NCBI GenBank assembly: GCA_021531385.1
Contig: JAFBIR010000001.1
Span: forward strand, 1-64,000
Length of the DNA: 64,000 nucleotides
Source: Parabacteroides distasonis
Lineage (GTDB): Bacteria > Bacteroidota > Bacteroidia > Bacteroidales > Tannerellaceae
Direction of reading: 5' to 3'
Position numbers and translations under genes: made by a program
In this document: positions 7,433-16,303 of the stretch, in pieces
Position numbering within the stretch: position 1 is the first letter of the stretch
How the letters are laid out: every line of letters begins with the position of its first letter
Notes under the pieces: model-generated
What the model was told of the DNA's origin: nothing
The model's input: the letters and a program-made list of their open reading frames with translations, nothing else
Databases searched by the model: none

Positions 7433-8206
7433 CTACTTCTCTCTGAGGTTCAGCACTTTCTTTGTGGTGCCGTCGCTCATGCGGAGGATGTTCAGACCGC
7501 GACTCATGTTGTTCATTCGCTTTCCTTCGAGGTTATAGATCGCTTCGATGGTAGGCTCGCCGACGGTAATGCTTTCTATGCCGGCTCCAGAGATAGGCAG
7601 GATGGCACCGAAGTCGCTCCACGAAGATGTCGTTTTGTAGGAAGCGAGCGAAGCCTCAGGCACATAGAGTGTGGCCTCTTCGATAGGAGTAGCACGGAAC
7701 AAAGAGGATTTATTGATCGCTGTTGGAATTTCACAGATCACCTTGGTGAAAGACGGACAATTCATGAAGCAGTCATTTCCCAGAATGGTCACCGATGACG
7801 GGATGGAGACGGACGTGAGCGCTAAACAGTTGCTGAAGCAGGTCTCTCCCACACTGGTCACCGATGAGGGAATGACGATGGAGCTGAGTGCGCTGCAGTT
7901 GTTAAAGCAGTCGCTTTTCAAATAAATCACCTCAGTCGGAAGGGTGACAGAGGTGAGCGCAGTGCAGCCCTCGAAACAGCCCGCTCCCAGCAAAGTAACG
8001 GATGACGGAATGTCGATGGAGGTGAGCGCGGTGCAGCCATGGAAACAGCCGGCGCCAAATTCGGTCACGGATGATGGGATGGTGATGGACGAGAGCGAGG
8101 CGCAGCCCTCGAAGCAGCGTCTTCCCAAAGTGACTATCGATTCCGGAATGTCGATGGAGCGGAGCGCGGCACAACCCTCGAAGAAACGCTCTCCCAATCT
8201 CGTCAA
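7433..8206 (-). pseudogene. BspA-like leucine-rich repeat protein, 5'-truncated
   Basis: About 257 residues of tandem 23-residue LRR_5 (BspA/TpLRR) repeats with consensus CF-x-x-C-x-x-L-T-S-I-x-I-P-x-S-V-T-x-x-G. A tail follows (VGEPTIEAIYNLEGKRMNNM, then RGLNILRMSDGTTKKVL) like the C-terminal domains of many exported Bacteroidetes proteins. There is no ATG and no signal peptide. The reading begins mid-repeat at a TTG (8206) two codons after an in-frame TAA. Intact relatives are exported and begin with a signal peptide, so this is most likely a 3' remnant. The repeat array and another fragment lie just downstream. Confidence 0.75.
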
Positions 8207-8270
8207 GGATTAGTATATAAATCTGTAATCTCCAATTTTTTTTTGAAAAAAACTGATAATTTCGTGCCTG

Positions 8271-9041
8271 TTATCCCTCCTCTTGCTGCATCTCTACCTC
8301 CTTCACCTTGCGGAAGAGGTCGGAGGCGAAGATGAAGTCGTTGAGCGCTTGGTTGTTGGAGGTGATGACCTGGTCTTTCGTGCCTTGCCACTCCTTCACG
8401 CCCTCCTTGATGAAGACGATGTTGTCGCCGATGTTCATCACGGAGTTCATGTCGTGGGTGTTGATCACGGTGGTCATCTGATACTCCACCGTGATGTCGT
8501 GAATCAGGTCGTCGATCAAGAGGGAGGTCTTCGGGTCGAGGCCGGAGTTGGGTTCGTCGCAGAAAAGGTACTTCGGGTTGAGCGCGATGGCTCGTGCGAT
8601 GGCCGCACGCTTCATCATACCGCCACTGATCTCAGAGGGGTAGAGGTGGCCCGCATCGGCCAGGTTGACACGCTCTAAGCAGAACTCGGCTCGCTCACGC
8701 CGCTGCTTGGCGGAGTCTTTCGAGAACATATCGAGCGGGAACATGACATTCTCAAGCACGGTCATGCTATCAAACAGGGCGGAGCCTTGAAACAGCATAC
8801 CCATCTCACGCCGCAGCATGTTGAGCTCATGCTTGTTCATGGTCAGCAGGTCACGACCGTCGTAGAGGATCTGGCCGGAATCGGGGCGAATCAAGCCGAT
8901 GATGTTCTTGATCATGACGGTCTTACCCGATCCGCTTCGACCGATAATCAAATTGGTCTTGCCATCTTCAAACAGCGTGCTGATGTCTTTCAAGACGGTG
9001 CGCCCGTCGAACGATTTGATAATGTGCTTTACTTCGATCAT
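8271..9041 (-). CDS. mlaF: MlaF-like ABC transporter ATPase
   Basis: A 256-residue ATP-binding subunit of a phospholipid (Mla/Mce-type) ABC importer. Walker A is GRSGSGKT near residue 34, the Q-loop lies in MLFQGSALFDSMTV, the signature is SGGMMKR and Walker B is YLFCDEPNSGLD. ALFDSMTVxENVxFPL is characteristic of MlaF. It follows mlaE by 15 bases on the same strand, so the two form an operon. MlaD/MCE and MlaB partners are not in the window. The family role is lipid transport between the outer and inner membranes. Confidence 0.92.
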   Translation of the reverse strand: MIEVKHIIKSFDGRTVLKDISTLFEDGKTNLIIGRSGSGKTVMIKNIIGLIRPDSGQILYDGRDLLTMNKHELNMLRREMGMLFQGSALFDSMTVLENVMFPLDMFSKDSAKQRRERAEFCLERVNLADAGHLYPSEISGGMMKRAAIARAIALNPKYLFCDEPNSGLDPKTSLLIDDLIHDITVEYQMTTVINTHDMNSVMNIGDNIVFIKEGVKEWQGTKDQVITSNNQALNDFIFASDLFRKVKEVEMQQEEG

Positions 9042-9056
9042 ACTTCTTTTCCGCTT

Positions 9057-9803
9057 TTAAGTCAACATCAATTGGGTCAAAATCACGTCGGCGAGCAGGA
9101 TCATGATGCTGCTCATCACCACGGCGTTGGTGCTGGCCTTACCCACCTCTAAGGCGCCTCCCTTCACGTTGTAGCCGAAATAGGAGGCGATGGAGGAGAT
9201 GATGAAGGCATAGACAACGGACTTGATGATGGAGTACCAGATGTAGAACTCCGTGAAATAGAATTGCAAGCCATACTCGAAGGAGGCGGGTGTCATGCCG
9301 GTCGTGGAGTTGTAGCTGGCGAAGATACCGCCACAGATGCCGGTGAACATACTGAATATCACCAAGACGGGGATAAAGATCATCAGCCCGACCATCTTCG
9401 GGAGGATCAGGAAGTTGGCGGAGTTGACACCCATGATCTCCATGGCGTCGATCTGCTCCGTCACCCGCATGGTGCCGATCTCGGAGGCGATGTTGCTGCC
9501 CACCTTTCCGGCGAGGATGAGGGCCATGATGGAGCTGGAGAACTCCAGGAGGATGATCTCACGAGTCGTATAACCAATCGTGAACTTCGGGATCAGTGGA
9601 GAGCTGATGTTCAAGGAGATCTGGATGGCGATAACCGTTCCGATAAAGATGGAGATGATGATCACGATCCAGAGCGAATCGACTCCCAGTTTATAGATCT
9701 CTTTGATGAGCTGCTTGAAGAACATGCTCCAACGGTCGGGGACGGTGATGCTTTTCATCATCAGCATCGTATATTCCCCCATGCTATGTAACGCTTTATT
9801 CAT
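9057..9803 (-). CDS. mlaE: MlaE-like ABC transporter permease
   Basis: A 248-residue MlaE (DUF140) permease. It has an amphipathic N-terminal helix, about five membrane segments and the family motifs LEFSSSIMALILAGKVGSNI and GTMRVTEQIDAMEIMGVN. Together with the following MlaF it forms the inner-membrane core of an MCE-type lipid transporter. ATG 9803 follows a -7 box at 9860-9867. The substrate is inferred from the family. Confidence 0.92.
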   Translation of the reverse strand: MNKALHSMGEYTMLMMKSITVPDRWSMFFKQLIKEIYKLGVDSLWIVIIISIFIGTVIAIQISLNISSPLIPKFTIGYTTREIILLEFSSSIMALILAGKVGSNIASEIGTMRVTEQIDAMEIMGVNSANFLILPKMVGLMIFIPVLVIFSMFTGICGGIFASYNSTTGMTPASFEYGLQFYFTEFYIWYSIIKSVVYAFIISSIASYFGYNVKGGALEVGKASTNAVVMSSIMILLADVILTQLMLT

Positions 9804-9859
9804 GACTTTTCTGCTCGCTATGTACTTTTTTCTTGTGAAGCTACCTATTTAGCCGTCGG

Positions 9860-9867
9860 CAAAGGTA
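9860..9867 (-). promoter_or_regulatory. -7 box upstream of mlaEF
   Basis: TACCTTTG on the minus strand matches TAnnTTTG and lies 56 bases upstream of the mlaE start. Confidence 0.5.
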
Positions 9868-9930
9868 GCGATTTTTTCCGAACAGCTGGAAAAATCGACC
9901 GTGTAGTTTCCGTTTACCGTGCGGAGATGC

Positions 9931-9938
9931 TATCTTCG
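9931..9938 (+). promoter_or_regulatory. -7 box upstream of the mutarotase/permease pair
   Basis: TATCTTCG, a one-base variant of TAnnTTTG, lies 25 bases upstream of the mutarotase ATG. The same variant precedes the CatA-like gene (21230-21237). Confidence 0.4.
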
Positions 9939-9963
9939 CGGGAAAACAAACTTAAACAATCGT

Positions 9964-10323
9964 ATGAAACGTTATTGTCAGACATTGGATTTGAAAGCGG
10001 ATGAGGAGCTGATCCGGGCGTATTGCCATTGGCACTCGCCGGAGCATATCTGGCCGGAGATACCGGAGGGGATCCGGTCAGTGGGTATCTTGAATATGGA
10101 GATCTATCGCTTGGGGACGAGGCTCTTCATGATTGTGGAGACGCCTGATGACTTTGACTGGGAGGCGGCTTTCGCGCGCTTGGCCACATTAGACAGGCAG
10201 GCGGAGTGGGAGGCTTTCGTCAGCCAATTCCAGCAGGCGGCTCCAGGCAGCAGTTCGGCGGAGAAGTGGCAGTTGATGGAACGAATCTTCAAGCTCCCTC
10301 AAGGGAAAGCGCAGGAGGAATAA
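9964..10323 (+). CDS. L-rhamnose/L-fucose mutarotase family protein (DUF718)
   Basis: A 119-residue cytoplasmic protein of the RhaM-like mutarotase family, which interconverts alpha and beta anomers of deoxyhexoses. Family features are MKRYCQTLDLKADEELI, the HSPEHIWPEIPEGIRSVGI segment (R-H-x-x-x-W-P-E like), IYRLGTRLFMIVET and the C-terminal aromatic WEAFVSQFQ. The start at 9964 is chosen because homology begins at MKRYC; the upstream extension is basic and overlaps the promoter. It sits 3 bases before the fucose-permease-like gene, so fucose or a related sugar is the likely substrate. Confidence 0.82.
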   Translation: MKRYCQTLDLKADEELIRAYCHWHSPEHIWPEIPEGIRSVGILNMEIYRLGTRLFMIVETPDDFDWEAAFARLATLDRQAEWEAFVSQFQQAAPGSSSAEKWQLMERIFKLPQGKAQEE

Positions 10324-10326
10324 GCG

Positions 10327-11553
10327 ATGGAGAAAATGCGTAAACGTTCGTTGGTGGCCGCTCCGGGGGGTGGCTCCTATCTGCTTCCTTTCGTGCTGAT
10401 CACGAGCCTGTTCCTTTTATGGGGTTTCGCACATGGCCTGTTGGATGTGCTGAACAAGCATTTCCAAGGGGTGTTCACGATGACGAAGGCTGAGAGCGGC
10501 TTGGTGCAGTTTTCGACCTATATCGCCTACTTCCTGATGGCATTGCCGGCGGGTGCCTTCATGCGTCGCTACGGCTATCGGCGAGGGATCATCTTGGGGC
10601 TGTCACTTTTCGCGGCGGGTGCCTTCGGGTTCATCCCGGCGGCTTTCTTGCAGGCCTCCACACCTTTCCTGATCGCTTTGTTCGTGATCGCTTGCGGCCT
10701 TTGCATCTTAGAGACAGCGGCTAACCCCTATGTCACGGTGCTGGGACCTTCTGAGGGGGCGGCTCAGCGTCTGAACCTGTCGCAGTCGTTCAACGGCTTA
10801 GGGTGGATCTTAGGTCCTTTCGTGGGTGGCTTGCTGATTTTTGGTGCGCCGGAAGGGGATGCGTTGGCATTGGCTAAACCCTATATCTTGGTGGGTAGCG
10901 TGGTGTTGGTGGTGGCTTTGCTCTTCTTTTTCACTCGCTTGCCGGAGGTGAAAAGCGAAGAGGTGGAGCCGGAAGCGACCGCACAGGCTGCCCCAGCCAT
11001 GAGCACTTCGCTATGGCGTCACGGACAATTTGTGCGATCCGTGGTGGCACAGTTCTGCTACTGCGCGGCGCAGACGGGTATTTTCAGCTTCTTCATCAAC
11101 TACGTGACGGAGGCCGATGCCTCGATCAGCAACCTGCAAGCCTCTCGCATCTTGGCGTTCGGCGGCATGGCACTCTTCATGATCGGGCGGTTGACCGGTA
11201 GCGTGACGATGCGTTGGTTGGCTCCTCGTCGGCTGTTGGCGACCTACTCGCTCTTGAGTGTCCTCTGCATGGGGTTGGTGATCGCCTCTTGGGGTACGCT
11301 CTCGCTCTATGCGCTCTATCTGAGCTTCTTCTTCATGTCGATCATGTTCCCGACCATCTTCGCCTTAGGTTTGGAGGGTGTGGGAGCTGACAACACCAAG
11401 AAAGCCTCCTCGTTCATCGTGATGGGAGTGGCCGGTGGTGCGTTCAGCCCGATGCTGATGGGGTATATCGGCGAGACGACCATGGCGGTGGGCTTTGTGG
11501 TGCCGCTGTGCGCCTTCCTCTATATCCTCTATTTCGCCTTGCGTTGCAAGTAG
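10327..11553 (+). CDS. fucP: L-fucose permease-like MFS sugar transporter
   Basis: A 408-residue, 12-segment MFS transporter of the fucose/glucose-galactose:H+ symporter group. Diagnostic stretches are LFLLWGFAHGLLDVLNKHFQ in the first helix, the acidic LETAANPYV motif, and RLNLSQSFNGLGWILGPFVG. The cytoplasmic loop near residue 215 is short and charged. The gene follows the mutarotase directly, so the pair probably imports a deoxyhexose and equilibrates its anomers. No fucose isomerase or kinase is nearby. Substrate assignment is by homology. The gene is followed at once by two palindromes (11561-11628). Confidence 0.87.
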   Translation: MEKMRKRSLVAAPGGGSYLLPFVLITSLFLLWGFAHGLLDVLNKHFQGVFTMTKAESGLVQFSTYIAYFLMALPAGAFMRRYGYRRGIILGLSLFAAGAFGFIPAAFLQASTPFLIALFVIACGLCILETAANPYVTVLGPSEGAAQRLNLSQSFNGLGWILGPFVGGLLIFGAPEGDALALAKPYILVGSVVLVVALLFFFTRLPEVKSEEVEPEATAQAAPAMSTSLWRHGQFVRSVVAQFCYCAAQTGIFSFFINYVTEADASISNLQASRILAFGGMALFMIGRLTGSVTMRWLAPRRLLATYSLLSVLCMGLVIASWGTLSLYALYLSFFFMSIMFPTIFALGLEGVGADNTKKASSFIVMGVAGGAFSPMLMGYIGETTMAVGFVVPLCAFLYILYFALRCK

Positions 11554-11560
11554 AGACGTA

Positions 11561-11628
11561 GAGACGTTGCGTGCAACGTCTCAATGAGATTGTTTGATGG
11601 TATTTTGAGACGTAGCACGCTACGTCTC
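11561..11628. repeat. Pair of REP-like 22-bp palindromes
   Basis: GAGACGTTGCGTGCAACGTC then TC (11561-11582) and GAGACGTAGCACGCTACGTC then TC (11607-11628) are two perfect palindromes, each two 10-bp arms around a two-base centre. They are sequence variants of one another, 24 bases apart, just after the permease stop codon. They could form strong hairpins and act as terminators or 3'-end stabilisers, but there is no T run. They resemble dispersed REP-like palindromes with GAGACGT arms seen in many genomes. Confidence 0.75.
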
Positions 11629-11640
11629 TACGGATAAATT

Positions 11641-11676
11641 GGAGGTAAAATAGGAGGTAAAATAGGAGGCGAAAAG
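11641..11676. repeat. 12-bp tandem repeat, three copies
   Basis: GGAGGTAAAATA occurs twice perfectly (11641-11652, 11653-11664) and once as GGAGGCGAAAAG (11665-11676). No coding frame uses it. The rest of the stretch to 11848 holds no clear gene. Confidence 0.7.
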
Positions 11677-11848
11677 GGGTGATGTTCACCATCAAGTAGG
11701 CAAGAAATCGAGAAAAAAATAATTGTTTGAAAAGTCGTTGCCGAATGCGAAATAATTTCTAAATTGCCGCACTTTTCAGAAGACATGGAAAAAACCAGAC
11801 AAGTGTGTGCAAAGCTGAAAGGTTTTATTGATCTTAAATGTTAGTGCT

Positions 11849-13693
11849 ATGGTACAGAAATTATTCATTAGGGACTTGACCTTGAGAGACGGTCAGCAAT
11901 CGTCGTTCGCGACACGTATGAAACAATCACAGATTGACCGTGTCTTGCCCTATTACAAAGATGCCGGATTTTATGCCATGGAGGTATGGGGAGGTGCCGT
12001 CCCCGACTCCGTGATGCGCTACCTCAACGAGAGTCCGTGGGACCGTTTGGAGAAGATTAAGGCGGCCGTTGGCGACACCTCCAAATTGACCGCCTTGTCT
12101 CGTGGACGAAATTTGTTTGGTTACAGTCCCTACACCGACGAGATCATCGAAGGTTTCTGTCGCAACTCCATCGCTTCGGGGTTGGGTATCATGCGAATCT
12201 TCGATGCGCTCAACGATGTGGACAATGTGAAATCGACTATTAAGTATGTCAAGAAGTTTGGTGGAATAGCGGATTGTGCCGTCTGCTACACCATCGATCC
12301 GCACTTCACGACGATGGAGCGTCTCAAAGCCTTCCTCAAGGGGAAACCCCTGCCGAAAGCGGTCTTTACGGATGCTTACTTCCTCGACAAGGCGAAGCAG
12401 ATGGAGGCGCTTGGAGCGGATATGATCACCATCAAGGATATGAGCGGCCTGATCCCACCGAAACGGGTGGCTGGCTTGATCCGACTTTTCAAGAAGAACC
12501 TGCATGTACCGATTGACTTCCACACCCATTGCACGCCGGGTTATGGCTTGGCTTCGGTCTTGTCTGCCATCGTGAACGGGGTGGATATTGTCGATACGAA
12601 TATCTGGTATTTCGCTGGAGGTCCGGCGGCTCCCGCCATCGAGTTGATCTATCTCTTCTGCCAGAAGATGCAGATTGACTGCGGTGTCCAGATGGAGGCC
12701 GTGGCGAAGATCCGGGAGGAGCTGAAAAGTATTCGCAAGGAGCTGGAGCCGTTTGATGCCGTGAAACAGTTCCCGAACGCTTTTGATCCGTTGAAAGACA
12801 AACTGCCGGCTGAGATCGACCAGGCACTTGATCGGGCGATCGCCTTGGCGAAGTCGGAACAAGAGGAGGAATTGCTGGCCGTTTGTCACAAGATCGAGCA
12901 ATATTTCAATTTCCCGAAGCCGAATGAGTTGGTGAAGAATGCGGAGATTCCGGGTGGTATGTACACCAACATGGTGGCGCAGCTCAAGCAGCTCAAAGCA
13001 GAGGATATTTTGGAGAAAGCGATGACGCTGATTCCTACGGTGCGTTTGGCTGCCGGTTTGCCTCCCTTGGTGACACCGACCAGCCAGATCGTGGGTGCGC
13101 AAGCCGTCAACTGTGCGCTGGATCAACGGGCGGGGAAGGCGATGTACACCAACGTCTCCAACCAGTTCGTGAATTTGGTGAAGGGTGAGTATGGCAAGAC
13201 CCCTGTCCCCGTAGATCCGGAGTTTCGGCTGAAGATCGCCGGCGTGCGTGAGGAGACCCCTTATGACACCTCCCGCTATCAGATGCAACCCAACCCTGTT
13301 CTGGAGGATTGCGGTGGCGTGAAGCTGGCGGAGAACGAGAAGGAGTTGCTGCTGTTAGAGCTCTTCCCCTTGGTGGCGAAGACCTTCCTGACCAACTTGA
13401 AGAGGGAGCGTTATCAAGCTACGCAAGCGGTTAAACAGCCGGAAGAGGCCGCTCCAGTGGCGAAAAAGCAACCCATCACTGGTCATGTGATCGCCGCTCC
13501 GATGCCGGGACGTGTCTTGAGCGTCAGGGTGAAACCGGGCGACACCGTGAAACGCAACCAGGAGCTGTTGGTCTTGGAGGCGATGAAGATGGAGAATAGC
13601 ATCATGGCGGATAAGCCGGGTGTGATCAAGCAGGTGCTTGTTGGCGATGGCGAGAGCGTAGGTGCGGATGCTCCCTTGGTAGAATTTGAATAA
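11849..13693 (+). CDS. Biotin-dependent carboxyltransferase subunit (oxaloacetate decarboxylase alpha / pyruvate carboxylase B type)
   Basis: A 614-residue protein. The N-terminal HMGL-like TIM barrel carries the metal and substrate motifs RDLTLRDGQQS, the lysine in MITIKDMSGL and DFHTHCTPGYGLAS. A PYC_OADA-type domain follows, then a biotinyl domain with the biotinylated lysine in LEAMKMENS near residue 580. The start at 11849 is chosen because family homology begins at MVQKLFIRD. The fold is shared by OadA, the pyruvate carboxylase B subunit and transcarboxylase 5S. The gene stands alone, with no OadB/OadG or biotin carboxylase beside it, so its partner and reaction cannot be settled here. 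A strong terminator follows. Confidence 0.88.
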   Translation: MVQKLFIRDLTLRDGQQSSFATRMKQSQIDRVLPYYKDAGFYAMEVWGGAVPDSVMRYLNESPWDRLEKIKAAVGDTSKLTALSRGRNLFGYSPYTDEIIEGFCRNSIASGLGIMRIFDALNDVDNVKSTIKYVKKFGGIADCAVCYTIDPHFTTMERLKAFLKGKPLPKAVFTDAYFLDKAKQMEALGADMITIKDMSGLIPPKRVAGLIRLFKKNLHVPIDFHTHCTPGYGLASVLSAIVNGVDIVDTNIWYFAGGPAAPAIELIYLFCQKMQIDCGVQMEAVAKIREELKSIRKELEPFDAVKQFPNAFDPLKDKLPAEIDQALDRAIALAKSEQEEELLAVCHKIEQYFNFPKPNELVKNAEIPGGMYTNMVAQLKQLKAEDILEKAMTLIPTVRLAAGLPPLVTPTSQIVGAQAVNCALDQRAGKAMYTNVSNQFVNLVKGEYGKTPVPVDPEFRLKIAGVREETPYDTSRYQMQPNPVLEDCGGVKLAENEKELLLLELFPLVAKTFLTNLKRERYQATQAVKQPEEAAPVAKKQPITGHVIAAPMPGRVLSVRVKPGDTVKRNQELLVLEAMKMENSIMADKPGVIKQVLVGDGESVGADAPLVEFE

Positions 13694-13714
13694 GTGATCG
13701 CTGTCACATGTTGA

Positions 13715-13776
13715 CCCTAAGGAGGCGAACTTCCCTGTGCAAAGGTTCGCACCCTTAGGGTTGTTTTTTCTTTTAA
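13715..13776 (+). terminator. Rho-independent terminator after the carboxyltransferase gene
   Basis: ACCCTAAG and GCGAAC on the left pair with GTTCGC and CTTAGGGT on the right, with a small internal bulge and a 14-base loop. The stem is followed by a run of T (13763-13776). Confidence 0.85.
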
Positions 13777-13779
13777 ACT

Positions 13780-13809
13780 TGGGTTCTGCTTTATTTATGC
13801 TAATTTTGC
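13780..13809 (+). promoter_or_regulatory. Promoter of the HlyD/ABC exporter operon
   Basis: TTG (13780-13782) and TAATTTTG (13802-13809) are separated by 19 bases, an excellent Bacteroidetes -33/-7 pair, 27 bases upstream of the ATG at 13837. Confidence 0.7.
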
Positions 13810-13836
13810 AATGGATAATCAACGGGTTTTTAAATC

Positions 13837-14742
13837 ATGAAAATACATCAATACATCTGCAGTGTGGCCCTCTGGTTGGTGCTGGGCGCATGTACGTCGC
13901 AGGAGGAGGAGTATGATGCCTCCGGGATATTCGAGACCACCGAGGTGATCGTGTCAGCCAAAGGGACGGGTGAGTTGCAATCGTTCCAAGTGGAGGAGGG
14001 GCAAGCGGTGCGACAAGGGGAGGTGTTGGGATGGATCGACACCCTGCAACTCTCGTTGAAAGATCGGCAGCTGGCGGCCTCCCTGTTGGCTACTGAGAGC
14101 AAGCAGCTCGATGAGAAGCGCCAAGTGGCGCACCTGCGTCAGCAAATCGAGAACCTGCAACGGGAGAAAGAGCGCTTCACCGCCTTGCTGAACGCTAAAG
14201 CGACGACCGCCAAGCAGGTGGATGACATTGACTACCAGATCAAGGTGCTACAGAATCAATTAGTGGCGACACAAGAGCAGATCAACAGTTCCAACAGCAG
14301 TCTTTCCCGCCAAAGCGAGAGCATCCAAGCGCAACGGGCGCAGATGGAGGATCAAATACGCAATGCCATGATCTCCAGTCCTATCACGGGAACGGTCTTG
14401 ACCAAGTATGCGGAGCAAGGGGAGTTTGCGGTTCCGGGCAAGGCGCTGTTCAAAGTGGCCGACTTGAGCCAGATGAAGCTCCGTGCTTATATCACCGCTG
14501 ATCAATTAACGCAGTTGCAGATCGGTCAAGCAGTAGCGGTTTATGCGGATCGTGGCACAACCGATCGAAAGCGTTATGTGGGACGGGTGGTTTGGATTGC
14601 CGACAAGGCGGAGTTCACCCCGAAAACCATACAGACACGCAACGAGCGAGCCAATTTGGTGTATGCCGTGAAGATCGCTGTCGAGAACGATGGCTTCATC
14701 AAGCGAGGCATGTATGGGGAGGTACGCTTTGAGGAGGAATGA
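13837..14742 (+). CDS. HlyD/YhiI-family periplasmic adaptor lipoprotein
   Basis: A 301-residue membrane-fusion protein. The SPII signal ends in LVLGAC with the cysteine near residue 19. It is followed by a split biotinyl-lipoyl domain (IVSAKGTGELQSFQVEEGQA, later MISSPITGTVLTKYAEQGE), a long coiled coil rich in Gln and Lys (about residues 75-170), and a beta-barrel segment ending in IKRGMYGEVRFEEE. It leads an operon with a double ABC ATPase and two ABC-2 permeases, the YbhG/YbhF/YbhS/YbhR arrangement. It should link the inner-membrane exporter to the outer membrane. The outer-membrane factor is not encoded here; the exported compound is unknown. Confidence 0.9.
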   Translation: MKIHQYICSVALWLVLGACTSQEEEYDASGIFETTEVIVSAKGTGELQSFQVEEGQAVRQGEVLGWIDTLQLSLKDRQLAASLLATESKQLDEKRQVAHLRQQIENLQREKERFTALLNAKATTAKQVDDIDYQIKVLQNQLVATQEQINSSNSSLSRQSESIQAQRAQMEDQIRNAMISSPITGTVLTKYAEQGEFAVPGKALFKVADLSQMKLRAYITADQLTQLQIGQAVAVYADRGTTDRKRYVGRVVWIADKAEFTPKTIQTRNERANLVYAVKIAVENDGFIKRGMYGEVRFEEE

Positions 14743-14744
14743 GG

Positions 14745-14777
14745 CATTACAAAATTACAAATTACAGATTACAAATT
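14745..14777. repeat. Short AT-rich repeat in the operon gap
   Basis: The gap between the adaptor and ATPase genes holds four iterations of ATTACAAA/ATTACAGA-like 7-8 base units. Just before the next start lies AAAGGAG, a good Shine-Dalgarno sequence, which is unusual in Bacteroidetes. Confidence 0.4.
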
Positions 14778-14830
14778 GGGGTGAGGGGTTCATGTAAAAC
14801 GCAGAACTCATCATTCATCATTCAAAGGAG

Positions 14831-16288
14831 ATGATTCTTTCGGTAAAGGAGCTGAAGAAGCGTTACGGCAAGGTGGAAGCGTTGCGGGGGATCTCTTTCG
14901 AGGTGGAAGAGGGAGAGATCTACGGGTTGATCGGACCGGATGGAGCGGGCAAGACCACGCTGTTTCGGATTCTGACCACGCTGCTGTTGGCCGATGGAGG
15001 AACAGCAACCGTGGATGGTTTGGATGTCGTGACGCAATACAAGGAGATTCGCCAACGGATCGGCTACATGCCCGGTCGTTTCTCGCTCTATCAAGACCTA
15101 TCGGTAGAGGAGAACCTCCAGTTTTTCGCGACCATCTTCGGCACGACCATTCAAGCGAACTACGCTTTGGTGGCCGACATCTATCGGCAGATCGAGCCTT
15201 TCAAGGATCGCAAGGCGGGCAAGCTCTCGGGGGGTATGAAACAGAAGTTGGCCCTGTCGTGCGCCTTGATCCATGCGCCACGGGTACTGTTCCTCGATGA
15301 ACCCACAACCGGGGTGGATCCCGTCTCTCGCAAGGAGTTTTGGGCGATGTTGAAGAAGCTGCAGCGGGAGCAGGGGATCACGATCGTGGTCTCTACGCCC
15401 TATTTGGACGAGGTGCGGCAATGCGACCGCATCGCTTTCCTGCATGAGGGAGAGATTCGTGGGATCGGCACACCGGAGGAGATCCTGCAACGCTTCGCGG
15501 ACATCTTCTGTCCCGCGTCGTTGAACCATACCACGACGCAAGCGGAGGCGGAGACGGCGATCGAGGTCAGCCATTTGGTCAAGACCTTCGGCGATTTTCG
15601 GGCGGTGAACGACATCTCTTTCAGTGTGAAGCGAGGGGAGATTTTCGGCTTCTTAGGGGCGAACGGAGCGGGCAAGACCACGGCCATGCGGATGCTCTGT
15701 GGGTTAAGCCGTCCGTCGGCGGGCGAGGCCACGGTAGCCGGCTTCGATGTCTATCGGCAGACAGAGCAGATCAAGCGGCACATCGGCTACATGAGCCAGC
15801 GCTTCTCGCTCTACGACGATCTGACCGTCTATGAGAACCTGCGACTGTTTGGAGGCATCTACGGGTTAAGCGGTAAAGCGATCCGGGAGAAAGCCCGGCT
15901 GCTGTTGGAGGAGTTGGGATTGGCAGCTGAACGGGATACGTTGGTGCGCTCCTTACCCTTAGGTTGGAAACAGCGGCTCGCTTTCTCGCAAAGCATCTTC
16001 CACGATCCCCAGATCGTCTTCCTCGATGAGCCAACCGGGGGTGTGGATCCGGCTACTCGTCGCCAATTCTGGGAGTTGATCTATCGGGCGGCCGATCGGG
16101 GTATCACGGTGTTCGTCACCACGCACTACATGGACGAGGCGGAGTATTGCGACCGCATCAGCATCATGGTGGATGGCGAGATCAAAGCACTCGACACACC
16201 CGCCGCTTTGAAGCAACAGTTTAATGCGCCGACGCTCTATGAGGTCTTCCTGCAATTGGCACGAGCGGCGAAGAGGAGCGAGGGTTAG
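14831..16288 (+). CDS. Tandem-domain ABC transporter ATPase (YbhF-like)
   Basis: A 485-residue protein with two complete ABC domains. In the first, Walker A is GPDGAGKT at residues 35-42, the signature is LSGGMKQK and Walker B is VLFLDEPTTGVD. In the second (from about residue 240), Walker A is GANGAGKT, the signature is degenerate (LPLGWKQR) and Walker B is IVFLDEPTGGVD. The H-loop of the second domain is in TTHYMDEAE; in the first the position is STPYLDEV, so the switch His is replaced. One canonical and one degenerate site is common in such fused ATPases. It energises the two ABC-2 permeases that follow. Confidence 0.92.
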   Translation: MILSVKELKKRYGKVEALRGISFEVEEGEIYGLIGPDGAGKTTLFRILTTLLLADGGTATVDGLDVVTQYKEIRQRIGYMPGRFSLYQDLSVEENLQFFATIFGTTIQANYALVADIYRQIEPFKDRKAGKLSGGMKQKLALSCALIHAPRVLFLDEPTTGVDPVSRKEFWAMLKKLQREQGITIVVSTPYLDEVRQCDRIAFLHEGEIRGIGTPEEILQRFADIFCPASLNHTTTQAEAETAIEVSHLVKTFGDFRAVNDISFSVKRGEIFGFLGANGAGKTTAMRMLCGLSRPSAGEATVAGFDVYRQTEQIKRHIGYMSQRFSLYDDLTVYENLRLFGGIYGLSGKAIREKARLLLEELGLAAERDTLVRSLPLGWKQRLAFSQSIFHDPQIVFLDEPTGGVDPATRRQFWELIYRAADRGITVFVTTHYMDEAEYCDRISIMVDGEIKALDTPAALKQQFNAPTLYEVFLQLARAAKRSEG

Positions 16289-16303
16289 TAAATTAAGAAT
16301 ACG

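Noticed and set aside
11927-13288. Long minus-strand reading frame of 453 residues
   Set aside because: It lies wholly inside the carboxyltransferase gene, is rich in His/Arg/Leu as expected of an antisense shadow, and has no motifs.
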